Source: Pseudomonas wenzhouensis (GTDB lineage Bacteria; Pseudomonadota; Gammaproteobacteria; Pseudomonadales; Pseudomonadaceae). From it: a DNA stretch of 64,000 bases. Both the position numbers and the translations under genes were made by a program. Below the pieces are notes generated by a model. It was not told the DNA's origin. It was given only the letters and a program-made list of their open reading frames with translations, and did not search any database. The stretch covers positions 3,782,001 through 3,846,000 of the forward strand of contig NZ_CP072610.1 of assembly GCF_021029445.1 (NCBI RefSeq), read 5' to 3'. The stretch's first letter is position 1. Each line of letters starts with the position of its first letter. Shown one piece after another: positions 28,886-36,723 of this stretch.

Positions 28886-28994
28886 CGCCGTGGTCACGAC
28901 CACACCAGCATCCCCAAGGAGGGGGTTGTGCCTGGCCAGCGTGAGACTGGCCGTGGTGCCGTACCCACCTCGACAGCCCTGGGGGAATCGCTTC

Positions 28995-29474
28995 ATGAGC
29001 CTGGCCTCTGTACGCGCCTTCTTCGCCGCCAAGGCGCCCGACATCACGATCATCGAATTGCAGACCAGCACCGCCACCGTGGCGCTGGCGGCCGAAGCGC
29101 ATGGCGTGGCGCCAGGGCAGATCGCCAAAACCCTGGCCTTCCGCATCGCCGAGCGTGACGTGCTGATCGTCGCCCGTGGCGATGCGCGCATCGACAATCG
29201 CAAGATGAAGGAATGCTTTGGCACCAAGGCACGCATGCTCGATGCGCAAACGGTGGTCGAACTGACCAGCCATCCGGTCGGCGGCGTTTGCCCATTCGGC
29301 CTGGCCACGCCCCTGAGCGTCTACTGCGACCGCTCGCTGCTGGCTTTCGATGAAGTGCTGCCAGCGGCCGGCGCCACCCACAGCGCGGTACGCATCGCCC
29401 CGCAGCGCATGGCCGAACTGGTCGGTGCCGAGTGGATCGACGTGTGCCAGGAAGTGGAAACGGCAACCTGCTGA
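28995..29474 (+). CDS. YbaK/EbsC-family aminoacyl-tRNA deacylase-like protein
   Basis: 159 residues from the ATG at 28995 (MSLASVRAFF), preceded by GGGGAA. Prolyl-tRNA-editing (YbaK/ProX) fold: QIAKTLAFRIAERDVLIVARGDARIDNRKMKECFG carries the conserved Lys, and GGVCPFGLATPLSVYCD is the family GxCPFG motif. Probably hydrolyses a mischarged tRNA; which one cannot be told from sequence alone. Confidence 0.86.
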   Translation: MSLASVRAFFAAKAPDITIIELQTSTATVALAAEAHGVAPGQIAKTLAFRIAERDVLIVARGDARIDNRKMKECFGTKARMLDAQTVVELTSHPVGGVCPFGLATPLSVYCDRSLLAFDEVLPAAGATHSAVRIAPQRMAELVGAEWIDVCQEVETATC

Positions 29475-29592
29475 ACGGGCGACGTCGGGTGCACCCCGCG
29501 CCCCGGGGCGTTTGCGGATTAACTCCAGGCTACGCACCGCCCCCAAAAACCGGTGCGCACAGCGCACCCTACGGCGCCCTGGCACCATCTCG

Positions 29593-29652
29593 GGTTGCAT
29601 CCGGGCTACAGATTTCCAGACACCGCAGCCTTCCGTAGCCCGGATGCAATCC
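29593..29652. repeat. Inverted pair of GTAGCCCGGATGCAA repeats
   Basis: TTGCATCCGGGCTAC at 29595-29609 and its exact complement at 29635-29649, 25 bases apart: a REPIN-like doublet. A related element, GGTGCGCACAGCGCACCCTAC, lies 40 bases to the left (29550-29572). They fill the 214-bp gap between the convergent ybaK-like and yceK-like genes, where no gene is seen. Confidence 0.7.
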
Positions 29653-29688
29653 GGGGCCAGTTATCAGAAAGTGGCGTATCTCGTTGGC

Positions 29689-29985
29689 CTACAACCCGCC
29701 GCTGACGCCTAGGCTGAAGCCCAGCGCGGTGGCCAGCGAGAACGGCAACAGCAGGGTATCGAGCAGCGCGCTGGCCGGCAGATCCAGCCCCGCGTAACGC
29801 GGTGCCTCGGCGCCGAAACGATCCAGCGGGCAGCAGCCGCCATTGATCGTGTACCAATCCAGCCGCGTACCGGCGTAAACCACCGGCGCACCGGGCTTGG
29901 CCGCATCCAGCGTGCGCACCGTGGCACAGCCGCTCAGGCTCAGCAGCGCCACAGCGCAAACGAACAGCCGCACGGAGTTAGTCAT
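29689..29985 (-). CDS. YceK/YidQ-family lipoprotein
   Basis: 98 residues from the ATG at 29985 ([10 protein letters not shown]). A lipoprotein signal ends in LLSLSGC. The rest has the family pattern [12 protein letters not shown], then [31 protein letters not shown]. The start codon lies 8 bases inside the end of ubiX, so translation is probably coupled. Function unknown; probably outer-membrane anchored. Confidence 0.82.
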   Translation of the reverse strand: MTNSVRLFVCAVALLSLSGCATVRTLDAAKPGAPVVYAGTRLDWYTINGGCCPLDRFGAEAPRYAGLDLPASALLDTLLLPFSLATALGFSLGVSGGL

Positions 29986-30607
29986 CCGACACCACATGAT
30001 GCTCGCCCCAGCGCGGCAGCATGTCCTGCGGGATGTTCAGGCAATTGAGGATGCGCGCGACAACGAAGTCCACCAGATCATCCAGCGTCTGCGGCTGGTG
30101 ATAGAAGCCGGGCGAAGCCGGCAGGATGGTCACGCCCAGATTCGACAGCTTGAGCATGTTTTCCAGATGGATACTCGAATACGGCGCCTCGCGCGGCACC
30201 ACGATTAACTGGCGACGCTCCTTCAGCGCTACGTCGGCGGCACGCTCGATCAGGTTGTTGCAGGCACCGCTAGCGATGGCCGACAAGGTGCCGGTGCTGC
30301 ACGGCACCACCACCATGGCCGTTGGCGCGCCGGAGCCGGAAGCGGCCGGGGCCATCCAGTCTTCCTTGCCATAGACGCGGATCTGCCCCGCCGCCGCACC
30401 GGTGTACTCGGTAAGAAACTGCGCCATGGCCTGCGGCTTGGCCGGCAGCGCCACGTCGGTTTCGGTGGCCATCACCAGTTGTGCCGCCTTGGAAATCAGG
30501 AAATGAACCTCGCGTTCTTCCTGCACCAGACAATCGAGCAGGCGCAGGCCGTATTGCGCGCCCGAGGCGCCGGTCATCGCCAGCGTTATGCGTTCCGGAC
30601 CTGACAT
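29978..30607 (-). CDS. ubiX: Flavin prenyltransferase UbiX
   Basis: Makes prenylated FMN, the cofactor of UbiD-type decarboxylases in ubiquinone synthesis. 209 residues. The FMN-binding start is [18 protein letters not shown]; the later [44 protein letters not shown] is the UbiX/Pad1 signature. It directly abuts the mpl stop and overlaps the lipoprotein gene, forming mpl-ubiX-lipoprotein. Confidence 0.96.
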   Translation of the reverse strand: MSGPERITLAMTGASGAQYGLRLLDCLVQEEREVHFLISKAAQLVMATETDVALPAKPQAMAQFLTEYTGAAAGQIRVYGKEDWMAPAASGSGAPTAMVVVPCSTGTLSAIASGACNNLIERAADVALKERRQLIVVPREAPYSSIHLENMLKLSNLGVTILPASPGFYHQPQTLDDLVDFVVARILNCLNIPQDMLPRWGEHHVVSDD

Positions 30608-31963
30608 TCAACCCTCCAGTGCAGCGGCCAGCTTGCCGTGCAAACCGCCAAAACCGCCGTTGCTCATGACCACCACCTGCGTACCCGGTCGCACCAGCGC
30701 CTTCACGCCGTCGATGATCGACTCCAGCGAGTCGCACACGCGCGTCGGGTTCGGCGCCTGCGCCACGGTGGCGGCCAGGTCCCAGCCGAGATTCGGCGGC
30801 GCATACCAGAACACCGCATCGGCCTGCCCGGCCGATTCGGCCAGACCGTCACGGTGCGCACCGAGCTTCATCGAGTTGGAGCGCGGCTCGATCACCGCAA
30901 TCACCTGGGTATCGTCGCCGACACGCTTGCGCAGGCCGTCGAGCGTGGTAGCGATGGCCGTGGGGTGGTGGGCGAAATCATCGAAAATGGTCACGCCATT
31001 GACCTCGGCGACCTTCTCCATGCGCCGCTTGGCGTTGACGAACCGGCCCAGCGCCTCGATGCCCAGCGCCGGCACCACGCCGACATGGCGCGCCGCAGCG
31101 AGTACGGCCAGGGCGTTGGCGACGTTGTGTTGGCCGGTCAGGTTCCACTCCACGGTACCCTCGACCTTGCCGTCGAAGCTCACCTCGAAGCGCGAGCCAT
31201 CGGCGCTGAGCAAACGCGCCTGCCACTGGCCACCTTCACCAGTGGTCTGCACGGGCGTCCAGCAGCCCATCTCGATCACCCGCGCCAACGCGGTTTCGCT
31301 GGCCGGGTGGATGACCAGGCCTTCGCTGGGAATGATCCGCACCAGATGGTGGAACTGCCGCTCGATAGCAGCCAGATCCGGGAAGATGTCTGCGTGATCG
31401 AATTCCAGGTTATTGAGGATCGCCGTGCGCGGACGGTAGTGGACGAACTTGCTGCGCTTGTCGAAAAAGGCGCTGTCGTACTCGTCGGCCTCGACCACGA
31501 AGAAGGGTGTCTCGCCCAGGCGCGCGGAAATGCCGAAGTTCTGCGGCACACCGCCGATCAGAAAGCCTGGCGCCATGCCGGCGTGCTCCAGCACCCAGGC
31601 CAGCATGCTGGAACTGCTGGTCTTACCATGGGTGCCGGCCACCGCCATCACCCAACGGCCCTGCAGCACGTGGTCAGCCAGCCACTGCGGGCCGGATACA
31701 TAGGGCAAGCCCTTGTTCAGTACGTATTCGACGGCGGGATTACCACGACTCATGGCGTTGCCCACCACCACCAGATCCGGCGCCGGCTGCAAGTGCGCGG
31801 GGTCATAGCCCTGCATCAGCTCGATGCCCTGAGCCTCCAATTGCGTGCTCATGGGCGGGTAAACGTTGGCATCGGAGCCGGTGACGCGGTGGCCAAGCTC
31901 CTTGGCCAGCACCGCGAGCGAACCCATGAAGGTGCCGCAGATGCCGAGAATATGGATATGCAT
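30608..31963 (-). CDS. mpl: UDP-N-acetylmuramate:tripeptide ligase Mpl
   Basis: Peptidoglycan recycling ligase that attaches L-Ala-gamma-D-Glu-meso-DAP to UDP-MurNAc. 451 residues. N-terminal Rossmann motif HIHILGICGTFMGSLAVLA, Mur-ligase P-loop VAGTHGKTSSSSM, and DDFAHHPTAI and EPRSNSMKLG downstream. First gene of the leftward mpl-ubiX-lipoprotein operon; the 248-bp gap to the divergent GNAT gene should hold both promoters. Confidence 0.96.
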   Translation of the reverse strand: MHIHILGICGTFMGSLAVLAKELGHRVTGSDANVYPPMSTQLEAQGIELMQGYDPAHLQPAPDLVVVGNAMSRGNPAVEYVLNKGLPYVSGPQWLADHVLQGRWVMAVAGTHGKTSSSSMLAWVLEHAGMAPGFLIGGVPQNFGISARLGETPFFVVEADEYDSAFFDKRSKFVHYRPRTAILNNLEFDHADIFPDLAAIERQFHHLVRIIPSEGLVIHPASETALARVIEMGCWTPVQTTGEGGQWQARLLSADGSRFEVSFDGKVEGTVEWNLTGQHNVANALAVLAAARHVGVVPALGIEALGRFVNAKRRMEKVAEVNGVTIFDDFAHHPTAIATTLDGLRKRVGDDTQVIAVIEPRSNSMKLGAHRDGLAESAGQADAVFWYAPPNLGWDLAATVAQAPNPTRVCDSLESIIDGVKALVRPGTQVVVMSNGGFGGLHGKLAAALEG

Positions 31964-32211
31964 GAATGACCTCTTGAGGTGCCCTATTCACCGGGCTTAA
32001 CGCGATGGCGGCAGGTTAGCACAGCGTCCGACGGGCGGCTGCTGCGCCCTGTTCAGACCAGGACGCGAAAACCAAGTTGCCCGGCCGGTAAAAATCAAAC
32101 GCTTGCTTGGATTGCGCATTCAACTGGCTTTGAGGCAGCATCGACCGAGTCGCTGGCATATACAGCTGCATCGCCGCTGCTGCCCACCACAAAGAGAAGC
32201 CGAGGCCCACC

Positions 32212-32667
32212 ATGCGCATCGTCCAAGCCACCCTGGAGCACCTGGATCTGTTGACCCCGCTGTTCGTCAAATACCGCGAGTTCTACAACGAGCTGCCCTA
32301 CCCCGAGTCGTCGCGCAAGTTTCTCGAGAAGCGCCTGCGCCGCAAGGAGTCGGTGATCTACCTGGCCCTGGCCGACGACGAAGACAAGCTGCTCGGCTTC
32401 TGCCAGCTCTACCCCAGCTATTCCTCGCTGTCGCTCAAACGCGTGTGGATTCTCAACGACATTTATGTAGCCGAAGACGCTCGCCGCCAACTGGTGGCCG
32501 ACCGTCTGCTGCACACGGCCAAACAGATGGCCAAGGACACCAACGCCGTGCGCATGCGCGTAGCCACCAGCCGCGACAACGAAGTGGCGCAGAAAGTCTA
32601 CGAGTCCATCGGCTTCGTCGAGGACGAGCAATTCAAGAACTACGTGCTGCCGATCAACGTCGACTGA
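32212..32667 (+). CDS. GNAT-family N-acetyltransferase
   Basis: 151 residues with the GNAT fold. The acetyl-CoA-binding region is VWILNDIYVAEDARRQLVADRLLHTA, a degenerate Q/RxxGxG/A loop, with the C-terminal KVYESIGFVEDEQFKNYVLPI. Substrate unknown. Followed by a GGCCACC-GGTGGCC hairpin with GGGTTTT (32701-32728) that could end transcription. Confidence 0.85.
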   Translation: MRIVQATLEHLDLLTPLFVKYREFYNELPYPESSRKFLEKRLRRKESVIYLALADDEDKLLGFCQLYPSYSSLSLKRVWILNDIYVAEDARRQLVADRLLHTAKQMAKDTNAVRMRVATSRDNEVAQKVYESIGFVEDEQFKNYVLPINVD

Positions 32668-32700
32668 GCCAGCGAGCGCTCGCCACGGCTTGCCGCGAAC

Positions 32701-32728
32701 GGCCACCGCCCTTATGGTGGCCGGGTTT
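32701..32728 (+). terminator. Hairpin with short T-run after the GNAT gene
   Basis: GGCCACC (32701-32707) pairs with GGTGGCC (32716-32722), followed by GGGTTTT. A modest intrinsic terminator candidate. Confidence 0.5.
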
Positions 32729-32748
32729 TCCGCCACGAAGCATTCCCC

Positions 32749-33576
32749 ATGTGGTCACTCAAGGCCTGGCGCCGTCGTCGCATTCTCGAACGCAACCCCG
32801 TCGATCCGACTCACTGGGCCGAGGTTCGCAAGCGCCTGCCCATCCTTGATGGCCTCGAAGAACACGAAGAGCAGCACCTGCGCGAACGCGCCGTGCTGTT
32901 CCTGCATGACAAGCACCTGACAGCACTGCCCGGCCTCGAACTCGGCCTGGTCGAACACCTGCTGCTGGCGGCTCAGGCGCAATTGCCCCTGCTGCACCTG
33001 GGCGATCTGGACTGGTACCGGGGTTTTCACGAAATCGTCCTCTACCCGGATGACTTCATCAGCCCGCAGCGCCACCGCGACGCCAGCGGCATCGAACACG
33101 AATGGGACGACGCGCGCAGCGGCGAGGCCTGGCAACAGGGCCCGGTGATCCTCGCCTGGCCCGGGGTCGAGGCCAGTGGCGGCTGGGAAGGTTACAACCT
33201 GGTGATCCACGAACTGGCACACAAGCTGGACATGCTCGAAGGCGGCGCCAATGGCCTGCCGCCGCTGCACCGCGACATGCGCGTGCAGGACTGGGCCCAC
33301 GCCATGCAGAGCGCCTATGACGCCCTGAACGCCGAGCTGGACGCCAACCCCGAGGCCGAAACCGCCATCGACCCTTACGCCGCCGAAGACCCGGCGGAAT
33401 TCTTTGCCGTCACCAGCGAATACTTCTTCACCGCCCCGGACCTACTGGCCGACGCCTTCCCGGATGTCTACCGGCAACTGGCGCTGTTCTACCGTCAGGA
33501 CACACTCGCCCGATTGCAGCGTTTGCAGGCGCAACACCCCGATTACCAGGAGGTCGAAAACGCGACCAATGGCTGA
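32749..33576 (+). CDS. MtfA-like zinc peptidase (M90 family)
   Basis: 275 residues. The zinc-binding HExxH motif is in LVIHELAHKLDMLEGGANG, and the downstream DPAEFFAVTSEYFFTAPDLLADAFPDVY provides the third ligand Glu and the family signature. In E. coli MtfA interacts with the Mlc repressor and has aminopeptidase activity; a role here is not shown. The gene sits just upstream of ppa. Confidence 0.88.
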   Translation: MWSLKAWRRRRILERNPVDPTHWAEVRKRLPILDGLEEHEEQHLRERAVLFLHDKHLTALPGLELGLVEHLLLAAQAQLPLLHLGDLDWYRGFHEIVLYPDDFISPQRHRDASGIEHEWDDARSGEAWQQGPVILAWPGVEASGGWEGYNLVIHELAHKLDMLEGGANGLPPLHRDMRVQDWAHAMQSAYDALNAELDANPEAETAIDPYAAEDPAEFFAVTSEYFFTAPDLLADAFPDVYRQLALFYRQDTLARLQRLQAQHPDYQEVENATNG

Positions 33577-33610
33577 GTAGGACGCCGTAGTAACGCACTG
33601 CGAATACGCC

Positions 33611-33616
33611 TATAAT
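33611..33616 (+). promoter_or_regulatory. Probable sigma70 -10 element for ppa
   Basis: A perfect TATAAT 39 bases before the ppa ATG, in a short gap after the M90 peptidase gene. No good TTGACA match lies 16-18 bases upstream, so only the -10 is convincing. Confidence 0.5.
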
Positions 33617-33654
33617 GCGCCCCACTTTTTTGGCCCTCCCTGGGAGTTTCCCCC

Positions 33655-34182
33655 ATGAGCTACAGCAAGATCCCGGCTGGTAAAGACCTGCCGAACGACA
33701 TCTACGTTGCCATCGAAATCCCGGCCAATCACGCGCCGATCAAATACGAGATCGACCACGATACCGATTGCCTGATGGTCGATCGCTTCATGGCCACTCC
33801 GATGTTCTACCCGGCCAACTACGGTTTCATCCCGCACACCCTGGCCGATGACGGCGACCCCCTCGACGTGCTGGTCGTGACCCCTTACCCGGTTGCTCCG
33901 GGTTCGGTGATCCGCGCCCGTCCGGTCGGCGTCCTGCACATGAGCGACGAAGCCGGCGGCGACGCCAAGCTGGTTGCCATACCACACGACAAACTGACCG
34001 TTCTGTACAAGGACGTTCAGGAATACACCGACCTGCCCGCACTGCTGATCGAACAGATCAAGCACTTCTTCGAGAACTACAAGGATCTCGAGAAGGGCAA
34101 GTGGGTCAAGGTAGAAGGCTGGGGCAACGCTGAAGAAGCCCGTGGCCTGATCAACAAGGCAGTCGCGGCTTATCAAAAATAA
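33655..34182 (+). CDS. ppa: Inorganic pyrophosphatase (family I)
   Basis: Hydrolyses PPi to drive biosynthesis. 175 residues, standard bacterial length. The signature [10 protein letters not shown] with the metal-binding Asp triad is present, as are [16 protein letters not shown] and the C-terminal [16 protein letters not shown]. Ribosome-binding site GGGAG 8-10 bases upstream. A strong terminator follows at once, marking the end of the core block and the start of the accessory island. Confidence 0.97.
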   Translation: MSYSKIPAGKDLPNDIYVAIEIPANHAPIKYEIDHDTDCLMVDRFMATPMFYPANYGFIPHTLADDGDPLDVLVVTPYPVAPGSVIRARPVGVLHMSDEAGGDAKLVAIPHDKLTVLYKDVQEYTDLPALLIEQIKHFFENYKDLEKGKWVKVEGWGNAEEARGLINKAVAAYQK

Positions 34183-34198
34183 GCCCTGACAACCTCCG

Positions 34199-34226
34199 AA
34201 AAGCCGGCCACAAGCCGGCTTTTTTA
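34199..34226 (+). terminator. Intrinsic terminator of ppa
   Basis: AAGCCGGC and GCCGGCTT arms with a CACAA loop, followed by TTTTT. It is the first element of the 316-bp gap 34183-34498 between ppa and aroQ; the rest of that gap holds an IclR-type box, a TetR-type palindrome and a CA motif, and no gene. Confidence 0.85.
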
Positions 34227-34300
34227 TGCCTGCAGTCCCGCCCTGAACAAGGCTTACAGCGTTCATTTCCATGCAGCCGCCTGCATCTCACACCTACCGC

Positions 34301-34315
34301 ATCCGATAATCGCAC
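34301..34315. promoter_or_regulatory. PcaR/IclR-type operator box upstream of aroQ
   Basis: ATCCGATAATCGCAC matches 13 of 15 positions of the PcaR box known from P. putida (GTTCGATAATCGCAC). It lies 184 bp before the aroQ start and shares its core with boxes upstream of the IclR gene at 36618, quiC1 and the tct operon. Confidence 0.55.
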
Positions 34316-34441
34316 CATTTTGTGCACAGACATCATCCAGGCTTGGATGCTTACAAGCCTTGCCATTCCTGGCTTTCAGACTTTATTCAGATATTTTTCG
34401 GCGCTCGTCAGTGGCCCTGAGCAGGCCGCGCAATTGACTGG

Positions 34442-34455
34442 ATTAACCAGTTAGT
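34442..34455. promoter_or_regulatory. TetR-type palindrome upstream of aroQ
   Basis: ATTAACCAGTTAGT, a 14-bp near-palindrome, matches 12 of 14 positions of a sequence found next to the IclR boxes upstream of quiC1 and of tctB. It lies 44 bp before the aroQ start, where a repressor would block transcription. Confidence 0.5.
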
Positions 34456-34480
34456 ACATTTTCTCTCGCTGTCACGTCAC

Positions 34481-34488
34481 AACAACAA
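34481..34488 (+). promoter_or_regulatory. Hfq/Crc CA-type motif before aroQ
   Basis: AACAACAA directly upstream of the GAGACAG ribosome-binding region, 10 bases before the ATG. Fits the AAnAAnAA motif through which Hfq and Crc block translation of catabolic genes in Pseudomonas. Confidence 0.6.
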
Positions 34489-34498
34489 GAGACAGCCC

Positions 34499-34939
34499 AT
34501 GACGCCCTGCATTCTGGTACTCAATGGCCCCAATCTGAACCTGCTCGGCACGCGCGAACCGGCCACCTACGGGCATGAGACCCTCGCCGATATTTCCCAA
34601 CTCTGCGCAGACACGGCCGCCGAACACGGCTTGAAGATCGAGTTTCGTCAGACCAATAACGAAGGTGAACTGCTCGACTGGATTCATGCAGCGCGTGGGC
34701 GCTGCGCCGGCATTCTGATCAATCCGGCAGCCTGGACCCACACCTCGGTAGCCATTCGCGATGCGCTGGTGGCCAGCGAGCTGCCGGTGATCGAGGTGCA
34801 CCTGTCCAATGTGCACAAGCGCGAAGCGTTCCGTCATCACTCTTTCGTCTCGCCCATCGCCGTGGGCGTGATCTGCGGGCTCGGCAGCCAGGGCTACCGC
34901 CTGGGCCTGCAGTACTTCGCTCACTCGCTCAAGGATTAA
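34499..34939 (+). CDS. aroQ: Type II 3-dehydroquinate dehydratase
   Basis: Interconverts 3-dehydroquinate and 3-dehydroshikimate. 146 residues, usual size. [17 protein letters not shown] carries the catalytic Tyr and Arg. The substrate-binding [16 protein letters not shown] has Trp where Tyr is usual, and [17 protein letters not shown] follows. The gene is 5 bp ahead of a quinate/shikimate-type dehydrogenase and lies in a catabolic island, so it likely serves quinate breakdown rather than aromatic biosynthesis. Confidence 0.95.
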   Translation: MTPCILVLNGPNLNLLGTREPATYGHETLADISQLCADTAAEHGLKIEFRQTNNEGELLDWIHAARGRCAGILINPAAWTHTSVAIRDALVASELPVIEVHLSNVHKREAFRHHSFVSPIAVGVICGLGSQGYRLGLQYFAHSLKD

Positions 34940-34944
34940 GCAAC

Positions 34945-35799
34945 ATGTCATCCGTTACCCATGGCATTCTTGCCGGCCTGATTGGCAAAGGCATTCAGGC
35001 CTCCCGCACGCCCGCCCTGCACGAACGGGAAGGCGATGCACAGGGCCTGCGTTATCTCTATCGACTGATCGACCTGGACAAGCTCGGCCTGGATATCGAC
35101 GCGTTGCCGAGCCTGCTCGATGCCGCGCAGCAGATGGGCTTTACCGGCCTCAACATCACCTTTCCGGCCAAGCAGGCGATCATCCCGTTGCTCGATGAGC
35201 TGTCGAGCGAGGCGCGTGGCATTGGCGCGGTGAACACCGTGGTACTCAAGGACGGCAAGCGTGTCGGTCACAATACCGACTGCCTGGGCTTCGCCGAGGG
35301 TTTTCGCCGTGGCCTGCCCAATGTATCCCGTCGACGCGTGGTGCAGATGGGCGCGGGCGGTGCCGGTGCCGCCGTGGCGCATGCACTGCTGGCAGAAGGT
35401 GTCGAGCGACTGTGCATTTTCGAAGTGGAACCCGGCCGCGCCCAGGCCCTGGCGGACAATCTCAACGCACACTTCGGCAGCGAGCGTGCCGTGGCAGGCA
35501 CCGACCTGGCTGCCGAAGTGGCAGCAGCCGACGGTCTAGTCAACACAACGCCGGTGGGCATGGCCAAACTGCCCGGCACACCGCTGCCGGTTGAGTTGCT
35601 GCACAGCGGGTTGTGGGTAGCCGAGATCATCTACTTCCCGCTGGAAACCGAGCTGCTGCGCCACGCCCGCGCGCTGGGTTGCCGCACCCTGGACGGCGGC
35701 AATATGGCGGTATTCCAGGCGGTCAAGGCGTTCGAGCTGTTCAGCGGCCGCCCAGCCGATGCCGAGCGTATGCAGGCGCACTTCGCTAGTTTCCGCTGA
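34945..35799 (+). CDS. Quinate/shikimate-type dehydrogenase (AroE family)
   Basis: 284 residues. The N-terminal substrate motif reads LIGKGIQASRTPALHE, which resembles the NAD-dependent quinate/shikimate dehydrogenase type rather than biosynthetic AroE (SxSPxxHN). The catalytic Lys (NITFPAKQ) and Asp (GHNTDCLGF) are present, as is the dinucleotide motif GAGGAGAAVAHALL. The C-terminal GGNMAVFQAVKAFELFSG fits the family. It would oxidise quinate or shikimate to the 3-dehydro compound, feeding aroQ and quiC1. Cotranscribed with aroQ. Confidence 0.9.
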   Translation: MSSVTHGILAGLIGKGIQASRTPALHEREGDAQGLRYLYRLIDLDKLGLDIDALPSLLDAAQQMGFTGLNITFPAKQAIIPLLDELSSEARGIGAVNTVVLKDGKRVGHNTDCLGFAEGFRRGLPNVSRRRVVQMGAGGAGAAVAHALLAEGVERLCIFEVEPGRAQALADNLNAHFGSERAVAGTDLAAEVAAADGLVNTTPVGMAKLPGTPLPVELLHSGLWVAEIIYFPLETELLRHARALGCRTLDGGNMAVFQAVKAFELFSGRPADAERMQAHFASFR

Positions 35800-35812
35800 G
35801 CTTGCCCCAGGC

Positions 35813-35832
35813 GGGGCGCATCATACGCCCCT
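35813..35832. terminator. Hairpin between convergent dehydrogenase and iclR genes
   Basis: GGGGCG and CGCCCC around CATCATA, between the convergent stop codons. No long T-run. Possibly a bidirectional transcript end. Confidence 0.4.
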
Positions 35833-35847
35833 CCGCCTCTCATCCTG

Positions 35848-36618
35848 CTAGCCGAGAATCGGCTTCAACAGCGCCTGCGCCTCGTACAGCGGGGTGAGAT
35901 AGCGCTGACGCATCTCGTCGATCGCCATCCGCGAGGCGTGAGTGGTCAGCGCCATCGCCGCCTTCAGCTCACCCTTGCGATCCCGTAGCGGCACCCCCAG
36001 AACGCGCATCCCCACTTCATACTCGCCGTCGACCGTGCAATAACCCTGACGATTGATCCTCTGCAGTTCTTCACGAAACTGCTCGGGATCGATTTGAGTG
36101 TAAGGCGTGAGATTGCGCAGCTCGATACGCTGCAGATACTGATCAAGTTCCTCTGCTGGCAAGTTGGCCAGCCAGATCCGCCCACTGGCCGTGCAGTACA
36201 GCGGCATGCGCGCGCCAGGGCGAATCGACAACGACGAAATATGGCTGTAGCGGCTACGCACGATATGCACGATGTCGTCGCCGTCACGCACGCCAACCGA
36301 GATGTGCTCACCAGTAATGCGCGCCACCTGCTCAACGATTGGCCGCAGCATCAGCGGCAATTGCGCCGAGTCCACATACGCCTGGCCAATACGCAATGCC
36401 TTGGCCGTCAGCCAGTAGTGGCGCCCATCCGTCTCGGCGAACCCTTCGTGCACCAGCGTCAGCAGAAAGCGCCGCGTCGCACTGCTGGTCATGTCGCAGC
36501 GCCGTGCCGCGTCGGGCACCGTCAGCCGAGGCGTCTCCACGCTGAACAGCTGCATCAGCGCCAGGCCCTTCTGTAACCCAGCAATCAGATCACGCGGATG
36601 GATCACCGGACTCTTCAT
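35848..36618 (-). CDS. IclR-family regulator of the PcaR/PcaU/PobR subgroup
   Basis: 256 residues. The winged HTH (about 12-70) has LTVPDAARRCDMTSSATRRFLLTLVHEGF. The effector domain (about 85-250) has GEHISVGVRDGDDIVHIVRSRY and RMPLYCTASGRIWLA, then QGYCTVDGEYEVGMRVLGVPLRDRKGELKAAMALTTHASR, much like PcaR. Such regulators respond to aromatic or ketoadipate-type effectors. Its gene is divergent from the dehydrogenase-flavoprotein operon, with a PcaU-like triple-repeat operator between them. It probably controls hydroaromatic catabolism here. Confidence 0.9.
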   Translation of the reverse strand: MKSPVIHPRDLIAGLQKGLALMQLFSVETPRLTVPDAARRCDMTSSATRRFLLTLVHEGFAETDGRHYWLTAKALRIGQAYVDSAQLPLMLRPIVEQVARITGEHISVGVRDGDDIVHIVRSRYSHISSLSIRPGARMPLYCTASGRIWLANLPAEELDQYLQRIELRNLTPYTQIDPEQFREELQRINRQGYCTVDGEYEVGMRVLGVPLRDRKGELKAAMALTTHASRMAIDEMRQRYLTPLYEAQALLKPILG

Positions 36619-36640
36619 ATCGGCCTCAATTCATGCAAAC

Positions 36641-36670
36641 ACTGCGATTATCGCACTAGCACTGCGATAA
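36641..36670. promoter_or_regulatory. PcaU-like triple-repeat operator
   Basis: A 13-bp perfect palindrome TGCGATTATCGCA (36643-36655) plus a third direct copy ACTGCGATAA starting exactly 20 bp after the first. The layout of two inverted repeats and one extra direct repeat is that described for PcaU in Acinetobacter. It lies in the divergent gap between this iclR gene and the dehydrogenase-flavoprotein operon, so it should serve both. Confidence 0.65.
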
Positions 36671-36723
36671 ACAACCAAAAACTCGATCTGCCGCGTTGTG
36701 AGGGGGGCAATGCTCGCCGCACC

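Noticed and set aside
30638..31969. A 443-codon plus-strand frame opposite mpl
   Set aside because: Shadow frame antisense to mpl; the product has no known fold pattern.
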